Origin: Erinaceus europaeus
Lineage: Eukaryota; Chordata; Mammalia; Eulipotyphla; Erinaceidae
NCBI RefSeq assembly: GCF_950295315.1
Contig: NC_080181.1
Location: forward strand, 2,360,526-2,424,525
Reading direction: 5' to 3'
Length of the DNA stretch: 64,000 bases
A program made the translations under genes and the position numbers. Of the stretch, positions 1 to 9,609 are shown in pieces. The notes under the pieces are model-generated. The model searched no databases, was not told the DNA's origin, and saw nothing but the letters and a program-made list of their open reading frames with translations. Numbering within the stretch: position 1 is the first letter of the stretch; the number at the start of each line of letters is the position of its first letter.

Positions 1-94
1 TCTATGTGAAATTACACTTGGATTTGCATGTCACAAGACTTATTCTGATTAGTTAAGATCTCTATTTATGTAGTTAAATTAATGTTTTAAAAAT

Positions 95-790
95 ATGGGC
101 CCCAGATCAAATCGATGGGGCTTACAGTTAACAATATTTATATATTTTCCCATATTTGGGAACTTCTCTCTTCCCTGATCCAGTTTTCTAGTCCTTTTTC
201 CACCTATGACAACATCTCCCAGACAATAACTTGGGTTCACCTGCATATTAGATGGCAAGCTCAGGCAAAAACTAGTAAAGTCATTGGGCCCCTTGGAATA
301 TACCTAAAATAGACCTACCAGCTTTTTCTAAAATGGAGACCTCAAATCTTCATTTGCAATATTCTTGCCTTTAGGTTTATGGTTAGTCAAAAATTTGTTC
401 TGTTTTATATCTTAACTCTTTTTCAGCCACTAGGTTCCAGATGGTACCATGATGCCAGCCTGATTTTCCTAGGCAGATGACCCCACCAATGTGTCATAAA
501 CCCTGCCTCCCCAGACCGCTACCCCTCTATGGAAAGAGAGAGACAGGCTGGAAGTATGGATTGACCTTCTAACGCCCATGTTCAGCAGGGAAGCAATTAC
601 AGAAGCCAGACCTTCCACCTTCTGCACCCCATAATGATCCTGGGTCCATAATCCCAGAGGGACAAAGAATAGGTAAGCTATCAGGGAGGGGATGGGATAT
701 GGAGTTCTGGTGGTGGGAACTGTGTGGAATTGTACCCCTCTTATCCTATGGTCTTGTCAATATTTCCATTTTATAAATAAATAATAAATA
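95..790 (+). mobile_element. 1-kb LINE-like element, subfamily 1, 5'-truncated
   Basis: This copy begins near GGGCCCCAGATCAAATCGAT and ends in an AT-rich tail (TTATAAATAAATAATAAATA). It aligns by eye to the reverse complement of 15436-16500. Recurrent blocks are GAGACAGGCTGGAAGTATGG, CCACCTTCTGCACCCCATAA and GTTCTGGTGGTGGGAACTG. The fixed 3' end and variable 5' end are typical of non-LTR retrotransposition. Sequence before 95 does not match the longer copies. Confidence 0.75.
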
Positions 791-800
791 CATTACAAGA

Positions 801-1085
801 GGGCTGGGTGGTGGTACACCCAGTTAAACACACATAGTACAAAGCCTAGGGACCCACACAAAGATCCTGGTTTGAGCCCCCAGTTCCCCACCTGTGGGGG
901 GGGTCGCTTCACAAGTGGTGAAGCATGTCTGCAGGTGTCTATCTTGCTCTATCCCTCTCTATCTTTCCCTCCCCTCTCAATTTCTTTGTCCTATCCACAA
1001 AAAAAAAAAAAGCTTCCAGAAGCAGTGGATTTGTAGAAGCAGAGGATTTGTAGTGCCAGCACTGAGTTCCAGTGAAAACCCTGGA

Positions 1086-1088
<3 letters not shown>
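801..1088 (+). mobile_element. Eri-A-type SINE
   Basis: The head GGGCTGGGTGGTGGTACACC and a degenerate B box (GGTTTGAGCCC) are followed by the CTCAATTTCTTTGTCCTATC body and a terminus ending CCCTGGAGAATA. The A-rich end has grown into the adjoining TA repeat. Confidence 0.85.

Positions 1089-1135
<47 letters not shown>
1088..1135. repeat. (TA)n microsatellite
   Basis: About 23 uninterrupted TA units sit exactly at the 3' end of the preceding SINE, so the repeat probably grew from the SINE tail. Opposite-strand frames here translate to YIYIYI and are not genes. Confidence 0.95.
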
Positions 1136-1137
<2 letters not shown>

Positions 1138-1138
<1 letters not shown>

Positions 1139-1312
1139 AGAACTCCCACCTTCTGCACCCCATAAAGATCTTTTGTCCATCCTCCCAGAGGGATAAAGGA
1201 TAGGAAAGTTTCCAATGGAGAGGATGGGATACAGAACTCTGATGGTGGGAATTGTACCCCTGTTACCTTGCAATCTTGTTAATCATTATTAAAGCACTAA
1301 TAAAAATACATT
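1138..1312 (+). mobile_element. 1-kb element 3' fragment, subfamily 2
   Basis: The fragment contains CCCACCTTCTGCACCCCATA and CTCTGATGGTGGGAATTGTA and ends in TTAAAGCACTAATAAAAATA. This is the 3' portion only. Confidence 0.7.
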
Positions 1313-1317
1313 ACCCT

Positions 1318-1490
1318 TTACGCTAGGGATATAGCATGATGGTTATACAAAAGACTCTAATGCCTGAGGCTCCAAAGTCCTAGGATCAGTCCTTAGCACC
1401 ACCATAAACCAGAGCTAAGCATTGATCTGATCTTTATGTCTTTCTTTCAGCATCTTTCTCATTAAAATAAATAACTAAATAAAACACTAA
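1318..1490 (+). mobile_element. Eri-C-type SINE
   Basis: TATAGCATGATGGTTATACA (A-box region) and a diverged B box are followed by ACCACCATAAACCAGAGCTA and a TTCTCATTAAAATAAATAAC tail. Confidence 0.8.
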
Positions 1491-3190
1491 AATATATAAG
1501 TTTTCATCAAAGTTTTGATTTGTTTGGGTATTTTCTTTGTATACCATATTGCTTCATAATATGACTACTTTCTGGGTTTAAACAGGTTAATGTTCAATTT
1601 TTATTAAGATTAACCAGGCAGGTTTCATTCTGAAGACATAAAGTACAAAGATGTATTCTGTTAAGCTCATATGTAATTGTTAAATTTGCATAAGTTGGTC
1701 ATGCATGTACATTACACTGTTATAAGAAAGCAAAGCATTCCAATAAATGTCTGAATTGACAGAGAAAGAAAAAACGTTTGTGAGAACAAATGGCCATTCC
1801 AGTGTAGCTTCAGTTGACACACTACAGCACATCTGGACAACAGTGACATTAACGTGAAAGGTAGTCTTGTCAGTATTCATGAGCAGTTTCACATACACTG
1901 ATTATCTCCCAACCTACACCAAGCTCAGGGTCCCTATTTTGAGGGTAGAAAGATGAAGAATGTCACACTCTTAACATCACTTATGGACTCACACTTAAGT
2001 TACTAACAAATCCTCTCCTTCATGTATAGTAGTTTTCAGTACAGCATCATGTGATTTTAAAATCCTGACAATAGTGCTAAAAGATGACATCTTCCTCTAC
2101 AAAAATCAAAGGCAAGGACATAGAGTTGAAAGGACTTACCAAAGTTCACACAGCTTGTTAAGTGACAAAGCAGGGCTGAGAAGCCAGGCCTCCTGATGCC
2201 TGTCCACTGCAACACCAGGACTGCTGGTGGGGTCACATTTGACAGGGAGCAAAAACCATGTCTCTGAACATCGTTATTCTATCTCTCATTCATGCTAAGG
2301 TTTAATTTCAGAAAAATAAGAATTAAAATGTTTAATGTTGACACACATGCTTCTTAAACCATGGAGCTGAATTTCAATGCACACATGAAGTAGGCCAGAA
2401 ACTTCTGGGCCCAACAGGAAAGACATGAATGTGCAGAAGAGCTGGATATTTGTAGACTTCTCTCTACCATTTCATTGACACTGCTCACAAAATTTAAGGA
2501 ATTGAGTCCAAAAGTAAAAAAAAAAAAGAATTCAAAGAAAGGCAGTTTCTAAAAAGAAATATATATATGTGTGTGTGTATTAGGAAAATTGCAAGACTGA
2601 ATTTTTAAGGCAACAATTTTTATTTAAACAAAATCAAGTTTTATTTGGCCAAATCTCTAGGCTCTCTTCCACATTTTCAAAATTGACATATCAATAACGT
2701 GAAATGTCTTGTGATTGAATAAGAAGTCAAGTTGAATATACCTGGCTTTTTTTAAATTGTGGACACAGTGACCAAGTTAGCTGCAGAGGGAAAAGTGATG
2801 ACAGAAGGAGAAGGTGGCTGAGCTAGACCTGAGAGAAATGAGAAGGGAAACACTAGATCATTTGCAAGACACCTTGCAGCCGTTAGAAAACAGTGTCCAT
2901 GCAAATGGGGGTCATTTCTTTAAAACACGACTTGATTTCTGGGATGAGGATTTGATCAAGCTTCTTTCATGACACCTTACTTTTAAGCAAAGAGAAAAAC
3001 AAGAGAGACTCCAGCAGAAAGCACTACCAGAAAGCACGTGAAGATGATACCATGACCCCACCTCCGTGTTTTATGTGTAAAAGACAACTGCAGGGCTCTG
3101 CCATCTGCCAGGGAGTTCTCACTGAAAGCAGCAGTCCACACTGCTTTCTCTTGCAGTAAGGAGCTCTGTAACTGACTGAATGCACAACTA
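1491..3190. other. Unique flank, no gene recognised
   Basis: AT-rich unique sequence apart from the MIR at about 2100-2215 and a short AT/GT run near 2560-2580. No convincing exon was found. If synteny resembles what I recall of human 11q21, where CCDC82 lies head-to-head with JRKL, this could be a CCDC82 intron on the minus strand, but I see no CCDC82 coding sequence. Confidence 0.4.
2100..2215 (-). mobile_element. MIR SINE (ancient tRNA-derived)
   Basis: CTTACCAAAGTTCACACAGC, TTAAGTGACAAAGCAGGGCT and GCCAGGCCTCCTGATGCCTG follow the reverse complement of the MIR core and tRNA region in order. The copy is diverged, as expected for a pan-mammalian repeat. Confidence 0.7.
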
Positions 3191-3454
3191 CGGTCCAAAG
3201 AAGCATCCTCTCTTCAAGATGTGGAGGTTAACGCACCCTCTAGGAGAGACTGAGTCTAGGAAGTTGGGCTGGACACATGAAGCATCAGGTGGGAGGTTCA
3301 CTTGGGATCTGAAGGGTGGTGGGGCCCCAACCCTCTCCTGAAACCCCACCAAGAGGGCTGCGTCTCTATGTGTAAAACACTGACCCTCCTTGAGGTTCCT
3401 TTCCTGTGACAGTGTGCGGAGAGAGTCACAGCAGCCCAGGGAATGGTGGCTGGG

Positions 3455-3905
3455 TGTGAGCCATTGGGCAGCACCTGCGGTGGCTGAGTGTATGCTGTGG
3501 CAGCACCTGCGGTGGCTGGGTATACACCATGTGGCAGCAGCTGTGGTGGCTGGATGTGTTGTGGTAGCACCTGCAATGGCTGGTTGTACACTATGTGGCA
3601 GCACTTGTGGTGGCTGGGTGTGTTGAGGCAGCACCTGTGGTGGCTGAGTGTGCACCATGTGGCAGCACCTGTGTGGTGGCTGGGTGTACACCATGTGGTG
3701 GCACCTGTGGTGGCTGGGTGTATGCTGTGGCAGCACCTGTGTGACTGGGTGTACACCATGTAGCAGCAGCTGTGGTGGCTGGGTGTGCACCATGTGGCAG
3801 CACCTGTGTGGTGGCTGGGTGTGCACCATGTGGCAGCACCTGTGGTGGCTGGGTGTGCACAGTGTGGCAGCACCTGTGGTGGCTGGGCGTGCACCTTGTG
3901 GCAGC
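3455..3905. repeat. 34-37 bp minisatellite
   Basis: Around a dozen copies of a GTGGCAGCACCTGTGGTGGC / TGGGTGTGCACCAT unit are present. The basic period is 34 bp, and some units carry a 3-bp insertion (CTGTGTGGTGG) giving 37 bp. Several units are truncated. Long frames are open on both strands (for example minus-strand VHTQPPQVLPH repeats), but they follow from the unit composition and are not evidence of a protein. The array lies directly upstream of the JRKL CpG island. Confidence 0.9.
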
Positions 3906-4339
3906 AGGTGCCCCGGCCCCAAGGGTTCGAGCCTCGGGAGGGGCTGCGTCAAGGAGCCAGCAGGCTCCAGGACCCCCACGGCCGCGCTCTGGGCGTGTAG
4001 TGGGAAGCACAGGAGCCAAGATAAGCGAAACAGGGCCAGAGGAAGGGGAGGGGACGCCGCCCGACTGCAGCCTGCCACGCTAACCTGGCTCCCTTGTGAG
4101 GCACAGGCGCAGGCCCCGGAGGGGTGCGGGCAGCCACAGTCACCGGCACCCGAAGGTGGGCGGCAGGTGCGAGGCGGGACACAGGTACAGGTCCTGTGGA
4201 CCATGGTGCTGTGGGGAGGCATGGGTGCTCGCAGGTGCAGGGCACAGGGCGTGAGGGGTGTCAGGGCGTGGGAGGGGGTCTTGCCGGCGTCGTCCCGGGG
4301 GCGTGTCGCTAGGCAGGACCCGGGCGGGCGGCGGGCCCG

Positions 4340-4625
4340 GATGCCGGAAGCGGCGCGGAGCGAAGGGCAGGAGGCGGCCCCGGGTTCCCAGCCGCTGCTC
4401 CGCTCCTCGGCCTCTCCGCGTTGGCGTCCGCGGCCTTCATTCCCGCTCCCGGCCGGGGGAGGAGGCCGCCTCCAGCCGCCCGCTGCCCGCCGCCCGCGCC
4501 CTCACCTGTCAGCACCGCCGCCTCTTCCTCCGCCTCTGCCTGGATAGGCCCCGCCCCTTCCGGCCATCGCAGGAAGTCCCGCCCCGGGGCGGGCAGTAGG
4601 CGGGGCCCGGCTTCCGGAAGCGGCG
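4340..4625. promoter_or_regulatory. Probable JRKL core promoter: ETS and GC-box motifs
   Basis: ETS-type cores occur as CCGGAAGC at 4344, AGGAAGT at 4571 and a palindromic CTTCCGGAAG at 4611-4620. GC boxes occur in GGCCCCGCCCCTTCC at 4548 and in GTCCCGCCCCGGGGCGGG at 4577. A TATA-less, CpG-rich promoter with ETS and SP1-like sites is usual for housekeeping and bidirectional promoters. The start site is not visible. Direction beyond JRKL is inference. Confidence 0.6.
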
Positions 4626-4854
4626 GACTGCGCGGGGTTGCGGGTCGCGGGCGGCGGGTGGGCTCGGGCCTGGGGTTCAGGGTCAGGGTCAGGGTCGGGC
4701 GAAGCGGCTCTCCTCTGCCGGGCCCTGGGCCGTCCGCGGGCTCCGCTAGGCCGCCGCCCACCATGGCCCCCGGGGGCCGTGTCTGAGGGCCGGGCCTGCT
4801 CCCTACACCGCCCGGCCAGGGCCTCGTCCTCGAGCCGCCCGAGACCGCAGGGTG

Positions 4855-5420
4855 ACCCAGACTCCGGGGAGACGCTCTCAGATTCCGGGGAGACCCCCCC
4901 TCAGACTCCAGGGGAGACCCCCCTCAGACTCCAGGGGAGACCCTCTCAGACTCCGGGGAGACCCTCTCAGACTCCAGGGGAGACCCTCTCAGACTCCGGG
5001 GAGACCCCCCCTCAGACTCCGGGGAGACCCCCCTCAGACTCCAGAAGAGACCCTCTCAGACTCCGGGGAGACCCCCCTCAGACTCCAGGGGAGACCCTCT
5101 CAGACTCCAGGGGAGACCCCCCTCAGACTCCAGGGGAGACCCCCCTCAGACTCCAGGGGAGACCCCCGCCTCAGACTCCAGGGGAGACCCCCCCCTCAGA
5201 CTCCACGGGAGACCCCCCTCAGACTCCAGGGGAGACCCCCCTCAGACTCCAGGGGAGACCCCCCTCAGACTCCACGGGAGACCCCCCTCAGACTCCAGGG
5301 GAGACCCCCCTCAGACTCCAGGGGAGACCCCAGGCTTCGGGGAAACCCCAGACTCCAGGGGAGACCCCTCCCTCAGACTCCAGGGGAGACCTCAGACTCC
5401 AGGGGAGACTCCAGTGGAGG
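4855..5420. repeat. 23-bp minisatellite abutting JRKL
   Basis: About two dozen copies of a CAGACTCCAGGGGAGACCCC-type unit are present, with 22-26 bp variants around a 23-bp period. Because 23 is not a multiple of three and no unit carries a stop, all + frames stay open. Three units give a 23-residue cycle that includes [15 protein letters not shown] and PSDSRGDP. The array ends about 35 bp before the JRKL start codon, so it lies in the 5' UTR, an intron or the proximal promoter. Confidence 0.95.
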
Positions 5421-5453
5421 GGAGACCCCAGACAGAGCCCCACTGGCCGGGCC

Positions 5454-7001
5454 ATGTCGGGGAAGCGGAAGCGTGTGGTGCTGACCATCAAGGACAAGCT
5501 GGACATCATCAAGAAGCTGGAGGACGGCGGGTCCTCCAAGCAGCTAGCGGTCGTCTACGGCATCGGGGAGACCACGGTGCGTGACATCCGCAAGAACAAG
5601 GAGAAGCTCATCACCTACGCCAGCAGCTCGGACTCCAGCAGCCTGCTGGCCAAGAGGAAGTCCATGAAGCCGTCCATGTACGAGGAGCTCGACCGCGCCA
5701 TGCTCGAGTGGTTCAACCAGCAGCGCGCCCGAGGCCGCCCCGTGTCCGGCCCGCTGTGTGCCCGGCGCGCCGAGTTCTTCTTCTACGCCCTGGGCATGGA
5801 CGGCGACTTCAACCCCTCGGCCGGCTGGCTCACCCGCTTCAAGCAGCGCCACAGCATCTGTGACCTCAGTGCCCGGGGCGGGCAGCGGCCCCGCGTGGAC
5901 AGCGCGGCCCTGGGTGCCTTCTGCGCGCACCTGCGCGACTTCCTGGCCCGCGAGAACCTGCAGCCCGAGCAGGTGTACAACGCCGACGAGACCGGGCTGT
6001 TCTGGAGGTGCCCGCCCAGGGCCAGAGCTGGGCCCCCGGGGGACAGGGTCACCGTGCTGTGCTGTGCCAACGCCACCGGGCTGCACAAGCTCAGGCTGTG
6101 CGTGGTGGGCAGGGCCCACAGGCCTCGAGCCTTCCAGGCCGCCGACACCGCCAACCTGCCCGTGTCCTACTTCAGCCAGAAGGGCGCCTGGATGGACCTC
6201 TCCATCTTCCGCCAGTGGTTCGACAAGATCTTCGTGCCCCAGGTGCGCGAGCACCTGAGGGCCAGGGGCCTGCAGGAGAAGGCTGTGCTCCTGCTGGACA
6301 ACTCCCCGGCGCACCCCAACGAGAACGTCCTGCGCTCTGACGATGGCCAGATATTCGCCAAGTACTTGCCCCCTAGCGTGGCCGCCCTGGCCCAGCCTTC
6401 GGGCCAGGGGGTCATGGCCGCCGTGAAGAGGAACTACCGCACGGGGCTGCTCCGGAGCAACTTGGAAGAAGGCAACGACCTCAAGTCCTTCTGGAAGAAG
6501 CTGACCCTGCTGGATGCCCTGTACGAGCTGGCTGTGGCCTGGAGCGCAGTCAAGCCAGCCACCATCAGCAGAGCCTGGAAGAAGATCCTGCCTGCCCCAG
6601 AGGGGAGGGAAGGCTCGGACCCGGGTGTGGACGAGACGCCAGGGGCCGCTGCCCTGGTCACCATTTTGCAGCACACCAAAGGGCTGGAGCACATGCCGGC
6701 CGAGAGCATTGAGAAGTGGCTGGAGGTGGACAGCACAGAGCCCGGCTATGAAGTGTTGACGGACAGTGATATCATCCGCCGGGCGCAAGGCCAGACCGAT
6801 GAGTCCAGTGAGAACGAGGAGGACGATGCGGAGCTGATCCCAGAAAGGCCCGTAGACCACGCGGCTGCCCTGCAGTGGACTGAGCGCTTGCTGGAGTACC
6901 TGGAGCAGCAGGGCGACATGGTGCTGCCCGACAGACTGGTGATTCGCAAGCTTCGGGCCACCATCCGTAACAAGCAGAAGATGGTAGATGCCCGTCCCTA
7001 G
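5454..7001 (+). CDS. JRKL: JRKL, jerky-like protein (domesticated Tigger/pogo transposase)
   Basis: The 515-residue intronless frame starts [10 protein letters not shown] and ends at TAG 6999-7001. Domains in order: a Psq/CENP-B-type helix-turn-helix (about residues 4-55, with [17 protein letters not shown]), a second CENP-B/Tc5-type DNA-binding domain (about 70-135, with ALGMDGDFN and [10 protein letters not shown]), and a DDE-type domain (about 165-375). The acidic positions are D178 in [10 protein letters not shown] and D282 in [10 protein letters not shown]. The third acidic position is occupied by Gly317 in QPSGQG, so cut-and-paste catalysis is not expected. A C-terminal acidic stretch ([12 protein letters not shown], about 449-460) precedes a conserved tail ([19 protein letters not shown]). 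From memory human JRKL is 524 residues; most of the difference lies after residue 185, where about 11 residues are missing. I chose the ATG at 5454 because its peptide matches the family N-terminus and it has a G at -3. The frame stays open back to 4638 only through minisatellite sequence. The family is nuclear and presumed DNA-binding, with no established enzymatic role. TIGD2 is the closest alternative and fits less well. Confidence 0.93.
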   Translation: MSGKRKRVVLTIKDKLDIIKKLEDGGSSKQLAVVYGIGETTVRDIRKNKEKLITYASSSDSSSLLAKRKSMKPSMYEELDRAMLEWFNQQRARGRPVSGPLCARRAEFFFYALGMDGDFNPSAGWLTRFKQRHSICDLSARGGQRPRVDSAALGAFCAHLRDFLARENLQPEQVYNADETGLFWRCPPRARAGPPGDRVTVLCCANATGLHKLRLCVVGRAHRPRAFQAADTANLPVSYFSQKGAWMDLSIFRQWFDKIFVPQVREHLRARGLQEKAVLLLDNSPAHPNENVLRSDDGQIFAKYLPPSVAALAQPSGQGVMAAVKRNYRTGLLRSNLEEGNDLKSFWKKLTLLDALYELAVAWSAVKPATISRAWKKILPAPEGREGSDPGVDETPGAAALVTILQHTKGLEHMPAESIEKWLEVDSTEPGYEVLTDSDIIRRAQGQTDESSENEEDDAELIPERPVDHAAALQWTERLLEYLEQQGDMVLPDRLVIRKLRATIRNKQKMVDARP

Positions 7002-7666
7002 TGGCGTCTCCGGCTCCTCGGAACACTTTTCTCTCTTTGTATCAGGCCTTTTGTGTTGTCTTTCTTTGGGATTCTCAGACAGGGCAGGTAGGGACACATC
7101 TGAAGGGTCTCGGGTGCTGTGTGTGTAGCACCGCACCTGTTGCTGGCCCTTTCTCTGCGCAGAGGGTCAGGCGCAGATTCTGGGCAGCTCCAGGCCACGT
7201 GGATGGATCACGTGGATGGATAGGTGCCTTCACTCCTGCAGGCCGCAACTCTCCCTTCCCCGAGCTTCTAGCACAAGTTATAGGTAAAATAGCGAGTAGA
7301 CTGAGCACTCACACCCCTCAAGTCTTCATTTTTCTCATTTGTGTGGACTGCCACAGTGATCTTTTCTAGAGCTAGCCATCTGAAATGGTTAACAGCTTTG
7401 CATCCCCATGTGCACTGGTGATGTAAGAAATAGCTTTATTTTTAATTTTCAGGGAGATCTACAGTTGTCAAGTCCAGGAGTGAGGAAACTATGAATTATA
7501 AAAATAACTTAGGAAACAAACTTCTGTTCTCTTAACACAGGTGGGAGTTGGCAAGAGTGGGGGAGAATGTTTTGGGAAAGAAGTCTTAAGAAGTGATTCC
7601 CAAATCTGTGAGGAAACTGTTGGGAAACTGATATTCAAAGATATTCTAGATCTTTTCATCTGTAGA

Positions 7667-7667
<1 letters not shown>

Positions 7668-7698
<31 letters not shown>
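7668..7698. repeat. (GT)n microsatellite
   Basis: About 15 GT units lie within the presumed JRKL 3' UTR. Confidence 0.95.
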
Positions 7699-7700
<2 letters not shown>

Positions 7701-7986
7701 GTTTTGGGGGGGATTTAGGTTATTTATAGGGAGGGAATACATGACTTTGTCTTCATTGGTTCTCTTTGCTATGAGTGTGACTTGACGGCAGCAGTGGCCA
7801 TTCACCAGGCAGTCCTGCAGGTTCCTGCTGTTGGCTGTGGTGGTGGGAGCCACCATATTGCAGGTGTGGTGGGGACATCCTGGGGATTTGAAAGCTATTA
7901 TTTTTCTTACCGTGTACCTAAAAAAAAATGCCTAGAATTCAAAAAAGCTTGTCATACCTCCCTCTTTTATTTGATAAAAATTGACA

Positions 7987-7992
7987 AATAAA
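7987..7992 (+). terminator. Candidate polyadenylation signal AATAAA
   Basis: AATAAA lies in GACAAATAAAGTATTATTTT, about 1 kb after the JRKL stop, with a GT/T-rich stretch about 30 bp further on (AGGTTGTGACCTGTTTT). No transcript evidence is available here. Confidence 0.45.
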
Positions 7993-8254
7993 GTATTATT
8001 TTAAATAAGTCATAGGTTGTGACCTGTTTTATGAAGAGAGCAGGCATAATTATGGGAAGGGCCAGGTTCTGAGGAATCCCCTCATGTCTTCATTTTGACC
8101 CTTGCCAGGCGGTATTATTCCAGAACGAAAGGCTAAGTTTTAGAAGCAGCTTAATAAGCTCAGTACGTGCACTACGATACGACACTAAAGTGCACTTCAC
8201 TCTGTGAACTTAGCTTGAAATCCAAAAGCGAAGTTCTTGAAGGCTTTGACCCTA

Positions 8255-8470
8255 AATTTAAAAAAAATTTCTTTATTGGGGGATTAATGGTTTACAGTCA
8301 GCAGTAAAATACATTAGTTTGTATTTTATGGAAATGCATAACATTTCCCAGTCTCACACATAACAATACAACCTCTACTGGGTCCTCCTCTGCCATCATG
8401 TTCCAGGACCTGAACCCTCCCCTCTGACTCCTGAGTCTTTTACTTTGGTGCAATATGCCAGACCCTAAAT
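8255..8470 (-). mobile_element. LINE-1 3' UTR fragment
   Basis: TTTCTTTATTGGGGGATTAA, TACATTAGTTTGT and CTTTTACTTTGGTGCAATA match the 3' end of the LINE-1 at 56595-58230 by eye. The fragment is severely 5'-truncated. Confidence 0.75.
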
Positions 8471-8539
8471 TAAAAAAAAAAAAACTAGTCCATCTCTAAA
8501 CATCTTTTAACTTTCCTTACTGAAATGCTTCACCTTTAA

Positions 8540-8902
8540 AATATAAAATAATAAAAGTATAATTCCACATCATTTTCACCACCAAAGCTCTGTATTTCTA
8601 CCCCACTCCAGTGGAAACTGCAGTCACAAATATATATGTATAGTAATATATATTACATTTCTATTTATTTTTCCAGCTCTGCCTTCACTTCCTATCTAAG
8701 CCACATGTACACTCCTATACTCATTACTACTGCGTGTGCTTCCTTTTTTCTTCTTCCCTCTCAGTTAAGCAAAACAGTGCCTGACTTCCTCTTCCCTTCC
8801 AGTGGTGGTATAAAAAAAAGCAAAGATTCCTGATGACAAACATTTCTGGTCCCTGTGGAATTGGGGTTCAAAATCTGGGAGAATGGGCCAAAATTCCTCT
8901 AA
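8540..8902 (-). mobile_element. 1-kb element, subfamily 2, first segment
   Basis: A diverged copy (TATAATTCCACATCATTTTC, CACATGTACACTCCTATACT). It is split by SINEs and resumes at 9531-9609 and 9784-9983. The last 79 bases (8824-8902) are repeated at 9531-9609. Confidence 0.6.
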
Positions 8903-9530
8903 TTTTTTTTTTTTCCCTCCAAGGTTATTGCTTGGCTCGGTGCCTGCACCATGAATCCACCGCTCCTGGAGGCCATTTTTTCCTCCTTTTGTTGCCCTTG
9001 TTGTTGTAGCCTCGTTGTGGTTATTATTATTATTATATTTATTATTTATTCCCTTTTGCTGCCCTTGTTGTTTTATTGTTGTAGTTATTATTGTTGTCGT
9101 TGGATAGGACAGAGAGAAATGGAGAGAGGAGGGGAAGACAGAGAGGGGGAGAGAAAGATAGACACCTGCAGACCTGCTTCACCGCCTGTGAAGCGACTCC
9201 CCTGCAGGTGGGGAGCCAGGGTTCGAACCGGGATCCTTATGCCGGTCCTTGTGCTTTGTGCCACCTGCACTTAACCCGCTGCGCTACAGCCCGACTCCCC
9301 ATTGTGGTTATTATTATTATTGTTCGTTGTTGGATAGGACAGAGAGAAATGGAGAGAGGAGGGGAAGACAGAGAGGTGGAGAGAAAGATAGACACCTGCA
9401 GACCTGCTTCACCGCCTATGAAGCGACTCCCCTGCAGGTGGGGAACTGGGGGCTCAAACCGGGATCCTTACGCCGGTCCCTGCGCTTTGCGCCACATGCG
9501 CTTAACCCATTGCGCCACCGCCCGACCCCC
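8903..9530 (-). mobile_element. Eri-A SINE containing a second Eri-A SINE
   Basis: The outer SINE occupies 8903-9034 and 9302-9530. It has a full terminus (CTCCAAGGTTATTGCTTGGC) and a head ending TTGCGCCACCGCCCGACCCC. It is interrupted in its tail by an inner SINE at 9035-9301. The outer copy is flanked by a 79-bp direct repeat, far longer than usual for a SINE. Confidence 0.85.
9035..9301 (-). mobile_element. Inner Eri-A SINE
   Basis: This copy lies inside the tail of the outer SINE. A 20-bp direct repeat (TTGTGGTTATTATTATTATT at 9015-9034 and 9302-9321) flanks it and marks the target-site duplication. The head is nearly intact (CGCTGCGCTACAGCCCGACT on this strand). Confidence 0.85.
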
Positions 9531-9609
9531 AGATTCCTGATGACAAACATTTCTGGTCCCTGTGGAATTGGGGTTCAAAATCTGGGAGAATGGACCAAAA
9601 TTCCTCTAA

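Larger units (their letters stand above)
3910..6450. promoter_or_regulatory. CpG island spanning JRKL promoter and most of its CDS
   Basis: From about 3910 the sequence becomes very rich in G+C and CpG (for example CGGGCGGGCGGCGGGCCCGG near 4320 and CCCGCCCCGGGGCGGGC near 4579). It stays so through the first two thirds of the JRKL frame, then relaxes to ordinary AT-rich DNA beyond about 7300. Both boundaries are visual estimates. Confidence 0.8.
7002..8010 (+). other. Probable JRKL 3' UTR
   Basis: About 1 kb of sequence free of recognisable interspersed repeats follows the JRKL stop. A GT microsatellite lies at 7668-7698 and a canonical AATAAA at 7987-7992. The first LINE fragment appears only at about 8250. 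Assignment as 3' UTR is inference from position and the polyadenylation signal. Confidence 0.5.

Noticed and set aside
3188..4222. 344-codon minus-strand frame and overlapping frames
   Set aside because: Most of it is minisatellite translation (HTQPPHRCCHMV repeats) followed by CpG-island sequence with no family match.
5544..7136. 530-codon minus-strand frame opposite JRKL
   Set aside because: Shadow of the GC-rich JRKL coding strand; no independent protein features.
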